Below are positions 1-5,169 of a DNA stretch of 5,214 nucleotides, piece by piece. The stretch comes from an uncultured Gammaproteobacteria bacterium. GTDB taxonomy: Bacteria; Pseudomonadota; Gammaproteobacteria; Nitrosococcales; Methylophagaceae. Positions within the stretch are counted from its first letter, which is position 1, and each line of letters starts with the position of its first letter. The stretch lies in NCBI GenBank assembly GCA_913058195.1, contig CAJXPP010000169.1, positions 1 to 5,214 of the forward strand, in the 5' to 3' direction. The notes under the pieces are model-generated. The model saw only the letters and a list, made by a program, of their open reading frames with translations, had not been told where the DNA came from and did not search any database. The position numbers and the translations under genes were made by a program.

Positions 1-275
1 ATCATGAATTACCGACCCGAGCATGGTTGAGTAGCTTATTTACAGAATATCCACTGAGTGATGAAGCTCGTTCTAATTTACTTGCAGGCAAACCAGGTGC
101 AGATCAGCCAGATGTTGGCCTATTAGTCTGTGCTTGCTTTGGTGTAGGTGAAAATACGATCAAAGAAGCGATTAAATGTGACGCAGCTAAATCAGTTGAA
201 GATATTGGCAAGCAACTTAAAGCGGGTACAAACTGTGGATCGTGCATTCCTGAGATTAAGAAGTTGTTTGCATAA
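1..275 (+). CDS. nasA: Assimilatory nitrate reductase catalytic subunit, C-terminal end (5' partial)
   Basis: The open frame runs in from the left edge (first full codon at base 3, reading HELPTRAWLSSLF) and stops with TAA at 273-275. The TTG at 27 lies inside the gene and is not a start. What remains is the last ~90 residues. Four cysteines form a BFD-like [2Fe-2S] domain: a CxC pair (codons at 129 and 135, context VCACFGVGENT) and a CxxC pair (codons at 234 and 243, context NCGSC), about 33 residues apart. This small domain is typically the C-terminus of NasA-type molybdenum nitrate reductases, which reduce nitrate to nitrite in the cytoplasm. The molybdopterin domain would lie off the window. 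The nitrate transporter downstream supports the call. A BFD-like domain also occurs in NirB and in bacterioferritin-associated ferredoxin, but there it is internal or the whole protein, so NasA fits best. Confidence 0.85.
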   Translation, partial: HELPTRAWLSSLFTEYPLSDEARSNLLAGKPGADQPDVGLLVCACFGVGENTIKEAIKCDAAKSVEDIGKQLKAGTNCGSCIPEIKKLFA

Positions 276-295
276 AGCCACAAGGCGCTGGTTTT
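274..295. terminator. Weak hairpin between convergent nasA and pilin genes
   Basis: AAAGCCA (274-280) and TGGTTTT (289-295) can form a 7-bp stem with one G-U pair and an 8-nt loop, overlapping the nasA stop codon. The 3' arm ends in T4 on the plus strand. On the minus strand the hairpin ends in TTT, so it could serve both converging genes. It is short and has no long U-tract, so it is only a candidate. Confidence 0.4.
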
Positions 296-319
296 ATCTG
301 AGTTTACCCCACTAAATTA

Positions 320-820
320 TTAATCCAGGTTAAACCCAGCACCTGTTCCAGTAGAAGGGAAATAGGAAAAAAAGGGAGTTTGGGTATTTGAGAAGGTGCT
401 TCCATTATGATTAATGTAGACACAAGCGGGTCCAAATCGTAATGCCGACCATTCTGATACTGAACTTGCACCAGGGTAAACGACAATATCTATATCAGAG
501 TCCATGATATTACTCCAGATTTCAATGCACCCAGTACTATCGGCTGTTGAACGGTCTGGATAGCCTGTTGAGCTCATTGGTACGCTCTGACCTGCAACAG
601 TAATACTGGCTGATTGACCTTTAACTATCCACTGTAAGTGAAACTGATTAGCAGCGCTATAAAAGCTTCCCATCACAGAAGAGGTCACTGCTTTATTAGC
701 ATCTTTTTTCAAATCGACGAACTTTGGAAGTGCAATAGCCGAAAGTACACCTAATAGAACAATAACTGCGATTAGCTCTATTAGCGTGAAACCATCTTGT
801 CTTGTATCTACAGAATGCAT
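320..820 (-). CDS. MSHA-like type IV prepilin (class III signal, solitary gene)
   Basis: This is a 166-residue type IV pilin-like protein. Residues 1-10 (MHSVDTRQDG) are a short leader. Prepilin peptidase would cut after Gly10 and methylate Phe11. Glu15 is the conserved +5 glutamate. Residues 11-31 (FTLIELIAVIVLLGVLSAIAL) begin the hydrophobic N-terminal helix, followed by PKFVDLKKDA as in MSHA-family major pilins. Cys98 and Cys133 could form the C-terminal disulfide loop. The length is normal for the family. The ATG at 818-820 is chosen because it gives a usual leader length, although the Shine-Dalgarno match is poor and the leader carries only one basic residue (Arg7). No pilus assembly, peptidase or other pilin gene is visible nearby, so it must use machinery encoded elsewhere. 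It could be a pilus subunit or a minor pseudopilin. It separates the nitrate reductase from its transporter and points the opposite way. Confidence 0.85.
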   Translation of the reverse strand: MHSVDTRQDGFTLIELIAVIVLLGVLSAIALPKFVDLKKDANKAVTSSVMGSFYSAANQFHLQWIVKGQSASITVAGQSVPMSSTGYPDRSTADSTGCIEIWSNIMDSDIDIVVYPGASSVSEWSALRFGPACVYINHNGSTFSNTQTPFFSYFPSTGTGAGFNLD

Positions 821-849
821 TAGCTGGAACCGAATAGTTGCGAAGCTTC

Positions 850-860
850 ATTATAAGCAA
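850..860 (-). promoter_or_regulatory. Candidate sigma-70 -10 element for the pilin gene
   Basis: On the minus strand, bases 860-850 read TTGCTTATAAT, which contains a perfect TATAAT (855-850) with a TG two bases upstream, close to an extended -10. Transcription would start near 843, giving a leader of about 22 nt before the pilin ATG. No good -35 hexamer sits at 16-18 bp; the best are AT-rich partial matches around 871-878. Confidence 0.4.
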
Positions 861-1014
861 CTGACATTCTAATAAACTAGTTTTTATTTTAGGTGGAAGA
901 TGATTTTTATTGAAAATAACCATAACAATTAATAGAGCTGATTAGTATTAGAATACATCAGACAGGGCTTAACTCAATACTTTTATAGTTCAAAGTGAAA
1001 GGGAAATATTAGGC

Positions 1015-1048
1015 AAAAAAAAGGTAGTGATGAATAAGTATCACTACC
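1015..1048 (-). terminator. Strong intrinsic terminator, minus strand, with no gene upstream of it
   Basis: GGTAGTGAT (1023-1031) and ATCACTACC (1040-1048) are perfect 9-bp inverted repeats around an 8-nt loop (1032-1039). Eight A residues (1015-1022) precede the hairpin on the plus strand, so the minus-strand RNA ends in stem-loop then U8, the classic rho-independent form. The plus side has only AAAA after the stem, so it does not terminate plus-strand transcripts. Nothing protein-coding lies in the 345 bp from which a minus-strand transcript could arrive. Confidence 0.78.
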
Positions 1049-1153
1049 AAAAGGGTTACGAGATAAAACCAGATTTATGAAGCATAAATAAGTCTAACTA
1101 TAGTTGATATACTATCAGCCATAACTAAGAGTGGCTTATCTAAGGATAATAGT
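1015..1153 (-). ncRNA. Possible small RNA ending at the orphan terminator
   Basis: The case rests on the strong minus-strand terminator at 1015-1048 with no ORF before it. A plausible promoter lies upstream on the same strand: TTTACA (1189-1184), 18 bp, then GCTAAT (1165-1160). This predicts a transcript of about 139 nt starting near 1153. It would also contain a weak inner hairpin, AGCCA/TGGCT with a 10-nt loop, at about 1118-1137. I recognise no known RNA family. The terminator could equally be a relic of a lost gene. Confidence 0.27.
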
Positions 1154-1154
1154 C

Positions 1155-1170
1155 TGTGAATTAGCTCTCA
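1155..1170. promoter_or_regulatory. CRP-like site (TGTGA-N6-TCTCA)
   Basis: TGTGA (1155-1159), six bases, then TCTCA (1166-1170) matches the CRP half-sites TGTGA-N6-TCACA at nine of ten positions. It overlaps the -10 of the putative minus-strand RNA and lies about 190 bp from the transporter start of transcription. One such match can arise by chance in AT-rich DNA. Confidence 0.25.
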
Positions 1171-1225
1171 TCTTAGTTCGCCGTGTAAAACGATAATGAT
1201 TAAATTTGAACTACGTCTCCTTTTG

Positions 1226-1242
1226 CGCACCACTATAGTGCG
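1226..1242. promoter_or_regulatory. NtrC-binding dyad 1 (GCAC-N7-GTGC)
   Basis: Bases 1227-1241 read GCAC, seven bases, GTGC, which is the exact core of the NtrC (NR-I) consensus TGCACC-N5-GGTGCA. Flanking C1226 and G1242 extend the symmetry. The left half GCACCA is perfect and the right half TAGTGC differs from TGGTGC by one base. The centre (1234) is about 119 bp upstream of the predicted sigma-54 start point, a normal enhancer distance. Confidence 0.7.
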
Positions 1243-1257
1243 ATGACTGTCCTTGAC

Positions 1258-1274
1258 TGCAATATCATAGTGCT
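1258..1274. promoter_or_regulatory. NtrC-binding dyad 2 (GCAA-N7-GTGC)
   Basis: GCAA (1259-1262), seven bases, GTGC (1270-1273) matches seven of the eight core positions of the NtrC dyad. Its centre (1266) is 32 bp from that of dyad 1, about three helical turns. This is the spacing I recall for the paired NtrC sites of the E. coli glnA enhancer. The shared ATAGTGC appears as a direct repeat at 1235-1241 and 1267-1273. It lies about 87 bp before the predicted start point. Confidence 0.6.
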
Positions 1275-1293
1275 TAATGATTAGTAGTATAAC

Positions 1294-1314
1294 TATTTTA
1301 TTGATATATATCAG
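1294..1314. promoter_or_regulatory. IHF-like site overlapping an FNR-like palindrome
   Basis: TATTTTATTGATA (1294-1306) matches the IHF core YAANNNNTTGATW at all defined positions but one. It lies between enhancer and promoter, where IHF often bends sigma-54 promoters. The same bases contain TTGAT-ATAT-ATCAG (1301-1314), nine of ten to the FNR box TTGAT-N4-ATCAA, with a perfect TGATATATATCA palindrome inside. IHF fits the architecture better. Both motifs are easy to meet in AT-rich DNA. Confidence 0.35.
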
Positions 1315-1325
1315 GCAGTTATTAT

Positions 1326-1342
1326 TTGGCATGATTACCGCT
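1326..1342 (+). promoter_or_regulatory. Sigma-54 (RpoN) -24/-12 promoter of the nitrate transporter gene
   Basis: TTGGCATG (1326-1333) is followed by CCGCT (1338-1342). The invariant GG (1328-1329) and GC (1340-1341) are separated by exactly 10 bases, as in the consensus YTGGCACG-N4-TTGCW. The -24 box differs at one position (T for C at 1332), and the -12 box has CC for TT before GC. Transcription is predicted to start near 1353, about 40 nt before the transporter ATG. The two NtrC dyads at -119 and -87 strongly support it. Confidence 0.75.
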
Positions 1343-1352
1343 ATAGCTATCT

Positions 1353-1373
1353 CTGTTACCACCGTTGGTACAG
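1353..1373 (+). other. Stem-loop at the predicted 5' end of the transporter mRNA
   Basis: CTG (1353-1355) and TACCA (1357-1361) pair with TGGTA (1366-1370) and CAG (1371-1373) around a CCGT tetraloop, with T1356 bulged: eight base pairs in all. It begins almost exactly at the predicted sigma-54 start point and ends before the purine-rich ribosome site AAGAAGAGA (1377-1385). No U-tract follows, so it is not a terminator. A 5'-terminal hairpin may stabilise the message. Confidence 0.5.
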
Positions 1374-1392
1374 TTCAAGAAGAGATTCAGCT

Positions 1393-2859
1393 ATGTCTGC
1401 ACAAAAGTTAAAACTATTATCATTTAGTGGTAATACAAAAATTCTTCATCTAAGTTGGATGGCTTTTTTTATTAGTTTTGTTGTTTGGTTTAACCATGCA
1501 CCACTACTGATCTCAATCCAAGAGTCTCTGGGATTAACTAGCCAACAAATTAAAACAATACTGATCCTTAACGTCGCTTTAACAATTCCGGCTCGTATTG
1601 TAGTTGGAATGCTTGTTGATAAATATGGCCCGAAAATTATGTTCCCATTGCTGTTAGGGATTTCGAGCTTTATATGTTTCTTCTTTGCTCTAGCTGATAC
1701 GTTTGAACAGTTAGCAGCTGCTCGGTTTATGCTTGGTTTTGTAGGCGCTGGTTTTGTTATTGGTATCAGAATGATTTCCGAATGGTACCCCGCTAAACAA
1801 GTCGGCCTTGCAGAAGGTATTTATGGCGGTTGGGGTAACTTTGGTTCAGCTGCAGCAGCAATGACATTGCCAACGATTGCTCTAATGTTTGGCGGTGAAG
1901 ATGGCTGGCGCTATGCCGTTGCTTTAACAGGTGCTATGGCTCTTATTTATGCCTTTATCTATTACAACGGTGTGTCTGATACACCTAAAGGGTCAACATA
2001 CTTTAAGCCTAAAAAATCAGGTGGTATGGAAGTAACCAGTAAGGGTGACTTTTATTTCTATCTATTTATGAATATTCCATTGTATGCGGCATTAGCGTTA
2101 TTAACGTGGAAGTTATCACCAAGTGGCGTGAGCTTATTGTCAGCTGGCATTGCACAAGCTATTTATATTGGTTTAGGTGTATTGTATTTTTATCAGGCCT
2201 ATCATATATATCAAGTGAATAAGAGTATCTTCACAACGCCTGTACCTGAGATTCACCGTTATAAATTCAAGCAAGTAGCGGTATTAGATTTAGCTTATCT
2301 TGCTACATTTGGTTCTGAATTAGCCGTGGTCTCTATGTTGCCATTATTCTTCCATGACACGTTTGATATTAGTGCTGTGCAGGCAGGTTTATTGGCTTCT
2401 GGTTTCGCATTTATGAACTTAGTTTCTCGCCCAATAGGAGGGTTGTTCAGTGACCGTTGGGGACGCAAACGTACTCTATCTATTTGTATTTCAGGTTTGG
2501 CAGTTGGTTACATAATCATGAGTATGATTACTCCTGAATGGGCAATTGTATTTGCAGTATTAGCAACAATGGTATGTTCTTTTTTCGTTCAAGCAGGTGA
2601 AGGTGCTGTCTTTGCAGTTGTACCATTAGTTCAACGTCGTTTAACAGGACAAGTTGCCGGTATGGCGGGTGCATACGGTAATGTAGGTGCAGTAACATTC
2701 TTAACTGTATTGTCATTAGTTTCTGCTCAAACATTTTTCCTTGTTATCGCTGGGACAGCAGTAGTCACATTGATTGCAGTACAATTTATGGATGAACCAA
2801 AAGGCCAAATGGCAGAAATACTGCCTGATGGTACGGTTCAGATGATTGACGTACACTAA
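1393..2859 (+). CDS. Nitrate/nitrite transporter, MFS superfamily NNP family
   Basis: This 488-residue inner-membrane protein should import nitrate for assimilation. Both NNP signature segments are present: GGWGNFG (145-151, TM5) and GAYGNVG (426-432, TM11). Each half has the expected arginine: R68 in PARIVVGMLVDKYG (TM2) and R346 in VSRPIGGLFSDRWGRK (TM8). These match the nitrate-binding arginines of the NarK family. I count twelve standard helices plus two further hydrophobic segments (about 220-239 and 247-269) between the halves, flanked by charged loops (about 195-219 and 270-294). The total is therefore probably 14 helices, and the length is slightly above a 12-helix NarK. The ATG at 1393 follows a weak ribosome site AAGAAGAGA (1377-1385). 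A sigma-54/NtrC promoter lies upstream, and a kinase/phosphatase gene follows 81 bp later. It would be called NasA in the Pseudomonas naming or NarK-like elsewhere, so no symbol is given. Confidence 0.93.
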   Translation: MSAQKLKLLSFSGNTKILHLSWMAFFISFVVWFNHAPLLISIQESLGLTSQQIKTILILNVALTIPARIVVGMLVDKYGPKIMFPLLLGISSFICFFFALADTFEQLAAARFMLGFVGAGFVIGIRMISEWYPAKQVGLAEGIYGGWGNFGSAAAAMTLPTIALMFGGEDGWRYAVALTGAMALIYAFIYYNGVSDTPKGSTYFKPKKSGGMEVTSKGDFYFYLFMNIPLYAALALLTWKLSPSGVSLLSAGIAQAIYIGLGVLYFYQAYHIYQVNKSIFTTPVPEIHRYKFKQVAVLDLAYLATFGSELAVVSMLPLFFHDTFDISAVQAGLLASGFAFMNLVSRPIGGLFSDRWGRKRTLSICISGLAVGYIIMSMITPEWAIVFAVLATMVCSFFVQAGEGAVFAVVPLVQRRLTGQVAGMAGAYGNVGAVTFLTVLSLVSAQTFFLVIAGTAVVTLIAVQFMDEPKGQMAEILPDGTVQMIDVH

Positions 2860-2885
2860 ACCTAATTCGTTTTAAGTTAGACTGT

Positions 2886-2925
2886 AACAGTCCACTGTTA
2901 AAGTAAGAGTGGACTGTTTTTGTTT
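2886..2925 (+). terminator. Intrinsic terminator between transporter and kinase genes
   Basis: AACAGTCCACT (2886-2896) pairs perfectly with AGTGGACTGTT (2908-2918), an 11-bp stem with an 11-nt loop, followed by TTTGTTT (2919-2925). Its end is 15 nt before the kinase ATG, so the kinase ribosome site lies just beyond it. GACTGT (2880-2885), immediately before, repeats part of the 3' arm. The hairpin should end most transporter transcripts and let some read through. Confidence 0.85.
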
Positions 2926-2930
2926 CTCCG

Positions 2931-2936
2931 AAGGTG
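2931..2936 (+). promoter_or_regulatory. Ribosome binding site of the kinase/phosphatase gene
   Basis: AAGGTG lies four bases before the ATG at 2941 and supports that start. It is better than the site in front of the transporter. It lies only 6 nt beyond the U-tract of the terminator, so only read-through RNA, or a start inside this gap, would carry it. Confidence 0.6.
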
Positions 2937-2940
2937 AAAA

Positions 2941-4665
2941 ATGACAGCAAAATTAAAAGTGAGCGTTGGTTCTTATTCTGACAAGGGAATTAAAGAAGAA
3001 AATCAAGATTCAATCGGTTATTTTGTGCCTGATAATTTAAATCTTCTATCAGCTAAAGGTGTTGCTTTTACTGTAGCTGATGGTGTTAGCAGTAGTGCAG
3101 AAGCTAAACAAGCTAGTCAGGCCTGTGTAACTGGTTTTCTGAGCGATTACTTTAGCACCCCAGATTCATGGTCAGTGAAGAAATCAGGCGGTAAGGTATT
3201 AACTTCAATCAATACTTGGTTGTTCGGCCAAAGTAATCAATTTCATGATGCTTCTCGGGGTTTAGTGACTACATTTTGTGGTTTAGTATTAAAATCAACA
3301 ACCGCCCATCTCTTCCATGTAGGTGATTCTCGAATTTATCTACTTCGTGATGGACATTTAGAACAACTCACCAATGACCATCGTATTCAAATGCCTGGTG
3401 AATCAGAGTATTTAGCTCGTGCAATGGGTGTTGATTATCGTCTAGATATTGATTACAAAAAAATCCCTATTGAAGTGGGTGATCAATTCTTTATTTCAAC
3501 TGATGGTGTGCATGACTTTCTAGCAGATAAAATTATTCAGAAAATACTGACAAGGCAAGAAACAGATTTAAATAGTACCTGTAAACAAATTGTCACTCAA
3601 TCTCTTGAAATGGATAGTGTGGATAATGTGAGTTGTCAGTTAATTCGTGTTGAAGGGCTTCCATCACAAGATGCAGATGAAGTCTTTTCTAAACTAACAG
3701 AGCTACCTTTTCCACCAGAACTATATGAAGGTGTTGTTATAGATGGCTATCGTATTACAAGGGAGTTACACGCAAGTTCAACTAGTCAGCTATATCAAGC
3801 TATTGATACTGATACTGATGAAAAAGTCGTCATTAAAACTCCCTCCGTCAATTTTGAAGATGATCCGGCTTATCTAGAACAATTTCAACTTGAAGAGTGG
3901 GTTGGACGTCGACTTGATAGTCCCCATGTTATTAGGACTATAGAGCAACAACGTCCACGTCGCTTTCTGTACTATGTAATGGAATATATAGAAGGGAAAA
4001 CCCTAGAGCAGTGGATCGCAGACCAGACAGAAGTTGACTTAACCGTGATTAGAAATATTGTCTCTCAAGCTATTTCAGGCCTTAGAACATTTCATCGTCT
4101 TGATATGCTTCATCAAGATATAAAACCGGGCAACATAATGATAACCCCAGAAGGTCTGGTGAAAATTGTTGACTTTGGTTCAACAAAAATTGCCGGTATT
4201 GCAGATATATCTACACCAATTGAACGTAAAGAATTACTGGGTACAAAAAACTATACGGCACCTGAATATTTGATTGAACAATCAGGTACAACACAGTCGG
4301 ATCTGTTTTCTCTTGGCTGTATTATTTATGAAATGATTACAGGCGAGCTTCCCTATGGTGATGGGCTTGCAAAAGCATCAGATCAGCGCTCACTGAATCG
4401 TTTAAAGTACACACCAATTAATAATCATATAACGAATGTACCTCATTGGGTGGATAAGGCAATCAGAACTGCTGTTCAAATTGATCCCACCAAGCGCTAT
4501 GAAAAAATGTCAGAGCTTGAAAGTGACCTAAGAAAGCCTAACCCAACCTATCTGAAGGAAGAGCAACTACCTTTATTAGAAAGAAACCCATTAGTTTTTT
4601 GGAAAGGCCTATCAGCGTTACTTTTTATTGGTCATATATTGTCACTGTATTTTTTTACCGGTTAA
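2941..4665 (+). CDS. Bifunctional PP2C-type phosphatase / Ser-Thr protein kinase, tail-anchored
   Basis: This 574-residue protein fuses opposing enzymes. Residues ~5-237 are a PP2C (PPM) metal-dependent phosphatase with ENQDS (metal ligand D23), ADGVSSS (D47, G48), GDSRIYLLRDG (128-138), STDGV (D188) and DNVS (D228), so the active site looks complete. Residues ~268-530 are a protein kinase with Lys299 (VVIK), helix-C Glu318, catalytic HQDIKPGN (D393, N398), DFG (411-413) and APE (440-442). Two oddities: the glycine-rich loop reads ELHASSTSQLY with no glycines, and the usual HRD is HQD, making it a non-RD kinase. Residues ~552-572 form one membrane segment at the extreme C-terminus, a tail anchor that leaves both domains in the cytoplasm. 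Similar fusions sit beside nitrate transporters and nirB in Pseudomonas and Vibrio-type genomes. The substrate is not known to me; a role in controlling nitrate uptake or reduction is inferred from context. Confidence 0.92.
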   Translation: MTAKLKVSVGSYSDKGIKEENQDSIGYFVPDNLNLLSAKGVAFTVADGVSSSAEAKQASQACVTGFLSDYFSTPDSWSVKKSGGKVLTSINTWLFGQSNQFHDASRGLVTTFCGLVLKSTTAHLFHVGDSRIYLLRDGHLEQLTNDHRIQMPGESEYLARAMGVDYRLDIDYKKIPIEVGDQFFISTDGVHDFLADKIIQKILTRQETDLNSTCKQIVTQSLEMDSVDNVSCQLIRVEGLPSQDADEVFSKLTELPFPPELYEGVVIDGYRITRELHASSTSQLYQAIDTDTDEKVVIKTPSVNFEDDPAYLEQFQLEEWVGRRLDSPHVIRTIEQQRPRRFLYYVMEYIEGKTLEQWIADQTEVDLTVIRNIVSQAISGLRTFHRLDMLHQDIKPGNIMITPEGLVKIVDFGSTKIAGIADISTPIERKELLGTKNYTAPEYLIEQSGTTQSDLFSLGCIIYEMITGELPYGDGLAKASDQRSLNRLKYTPINNHITNVPHWVDKAIRTAVQIDPTKRYEKMSELESDLRKPNPTYLKEEQLPLLERNPLVFWKGLSALLFIGHILSLYFFTG

Positions 4666-5058
4666 TGCTTTTTATGCAAGCACTATCAAACAAAGTATGA
4701 CTCCCCATAATTGTTGAGATGATCAGCCCTATGGAGAGATTTTGCAGCATTTTAAAATATGAGATGGATGCCAGAAAGGGGTGATGTTTTTTGTATTGTG
4801 GTAAAGCATGCTGCTAATGGCTAGATTATCGTTAAATCTGGAATGACTTTTTTTGCAAAATTCTGAAGAGTACAGTCGTTAAATTAAGGACTAATTTCGA
4901 CCCAAATCGGACATTGAACGTATTGATTATTGTTAATATGGTAAAGTTGATACAGGCACACAATTGCGGCACTTATTCTGTAACAAATCCTAATTTCTTA
5001 GCTCCTTATTAATTTGGCACAACTCATAACTAAGTATCACCTTCTGGATATTAATCTG
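4666..5058. other. 393-bp interval without a recognisable gene
   Basis: No frame longer than about 20 codons has a family signature. It contains a 7-bp hairpin CTAGATT/AATCTGG (4821-4841) followed six bases later by T7 (4848-4854), a weak terminator candidate for the kinase gene. It also has TTGAAC (4915-4920), 17 bp, TATGGT (4938-4943), a weak sigma-70-like promoter that could serve the gene at 5059. Three GGCAC elements (4955, 4968, 5016) resemble sigma-54 -24 boxes but lack a correct -12 box. No tRNA, repeat array or insertion sequence end is visible. Confidence 0.5.
4821..4854 (+). terminator. Weak terminator candidate downstream of the kinase gene
   Basis: CTAGATT (4821-4827) and AATCTGG (4835-4841) form a 7-bp stem with one G-U pair around a 7-nt loop. 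T7 (4848-4854) comes six bases after the stem, further than in efficient terminators. It lies 155 nt after the kinase stop codon, and no better candidate is visible. Confidence 0.27.
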
Positions 5059-5169
5059 ATGACTAAATTTTTATGTGGAATGTTTATATTTATTGTTTCC
5101 TCTAATGTGTACGCGGAGCTATCAAGTACATGGGTAAAAAAGACAATACCTGAGGAAATACGATTATGT
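5059..5169 (+). CDS. Secreted or periplasmic protein, N-terminal end only (3' partial, cut by adapter)
   Basis: Thirty-seven genuine codons from the ATG at 5059 encode a clear Sec signal peptide: MTK, a hydrophobic core (FLCGMFIFIV), and a probable signal peptidase I site after NVYA (residue 19, Val at -3, Ala at -1). The mature protein would start ELSSTWVKK. Cys6 lies too early to be a lipobox. GGAT (5046-5049) is a weak ribosome site. I do not recognise the family. The fragment is too short to tell a substrate-binding protein, sensor or enzyme apart. The frame stays open through the adapter to the end of the window, so any annotated protein would carry a false 15-residue tail. Confidence 0.62.

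Larger units (their letters stand above)
821..1392. other. 572-bp gene-free regulatory interval
   Basis: No ORF here is convincing. From left to right it holds the pilin promoter (about 850-880, minus), a stretch at about 880-1014 in which I recognise nothing, a minus-strand terminator (1015-1048), a possible small RNA (about 1015-1153, minus), two NtrC-type dyads (1225-1275), an IHF/FNR-like site (1294-1314), a sigma-54 promoter (1326-1342) and a 5'-leader stem-loop (1353-1373). The 64-codon minus-strand frame at 1168-1362 covers the enhancer and promoter and is rich in Ile and Asn with no family signature, so I do not count it as a gene. Confidence 0.7.

Noticed and set aside
27..275. An independent 82-residue ferredoxin-like protein starting at TTG 27
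   Set aside because: The frame is open upstream to the window edge, there is no ribosome site, and the BFD domain is the usual C-terminus of NasA-type nitrate reductase.
900..932. A 10-codon plus-strand leader peptide (MIFIENNHNN) after AGGTGG
   Set aside because: The spacing from AGGTGG to ATG is only three bases, there is no clear promoter, and nothing downstream uses it.
1276..1300. ANTAR (NasT/NasR) antiterminator hairpin TAGT-AGTATA-ACTA followed by TTTT
   Set aside because: The stem is only 4 bp, the hexaloop lacks the conserved G at position 4, and it lies upstream of the predicted transcription start.
1168..1362. A 64-residue minus-strand ORF
   Set aside because: It lies across the NtrC sites and sigma-54 promoter, has low-complexity Ile/Asn-rich content and no family signature or ribosome site.
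4759..4824. A 21-codon frame reading MRWMPERGDVFCIV, loosely like the start of MazF/PemK toxins
   Set aside because: The likeness covers about nine residues, the frame stops at once, and no remaining toxin or antitoxin sequence follows in any frame; chance is the likelier reading.
4954..5029. Sigma-54 promoters upstream of the gene at 5059
   Set aside because: GGCAC at 4955 has GG-N9-GC (one base short), the one at 4968 has GT in place of GC, and the one at 5016 has no -12 element. No NtrC-type dyad lies nearby.
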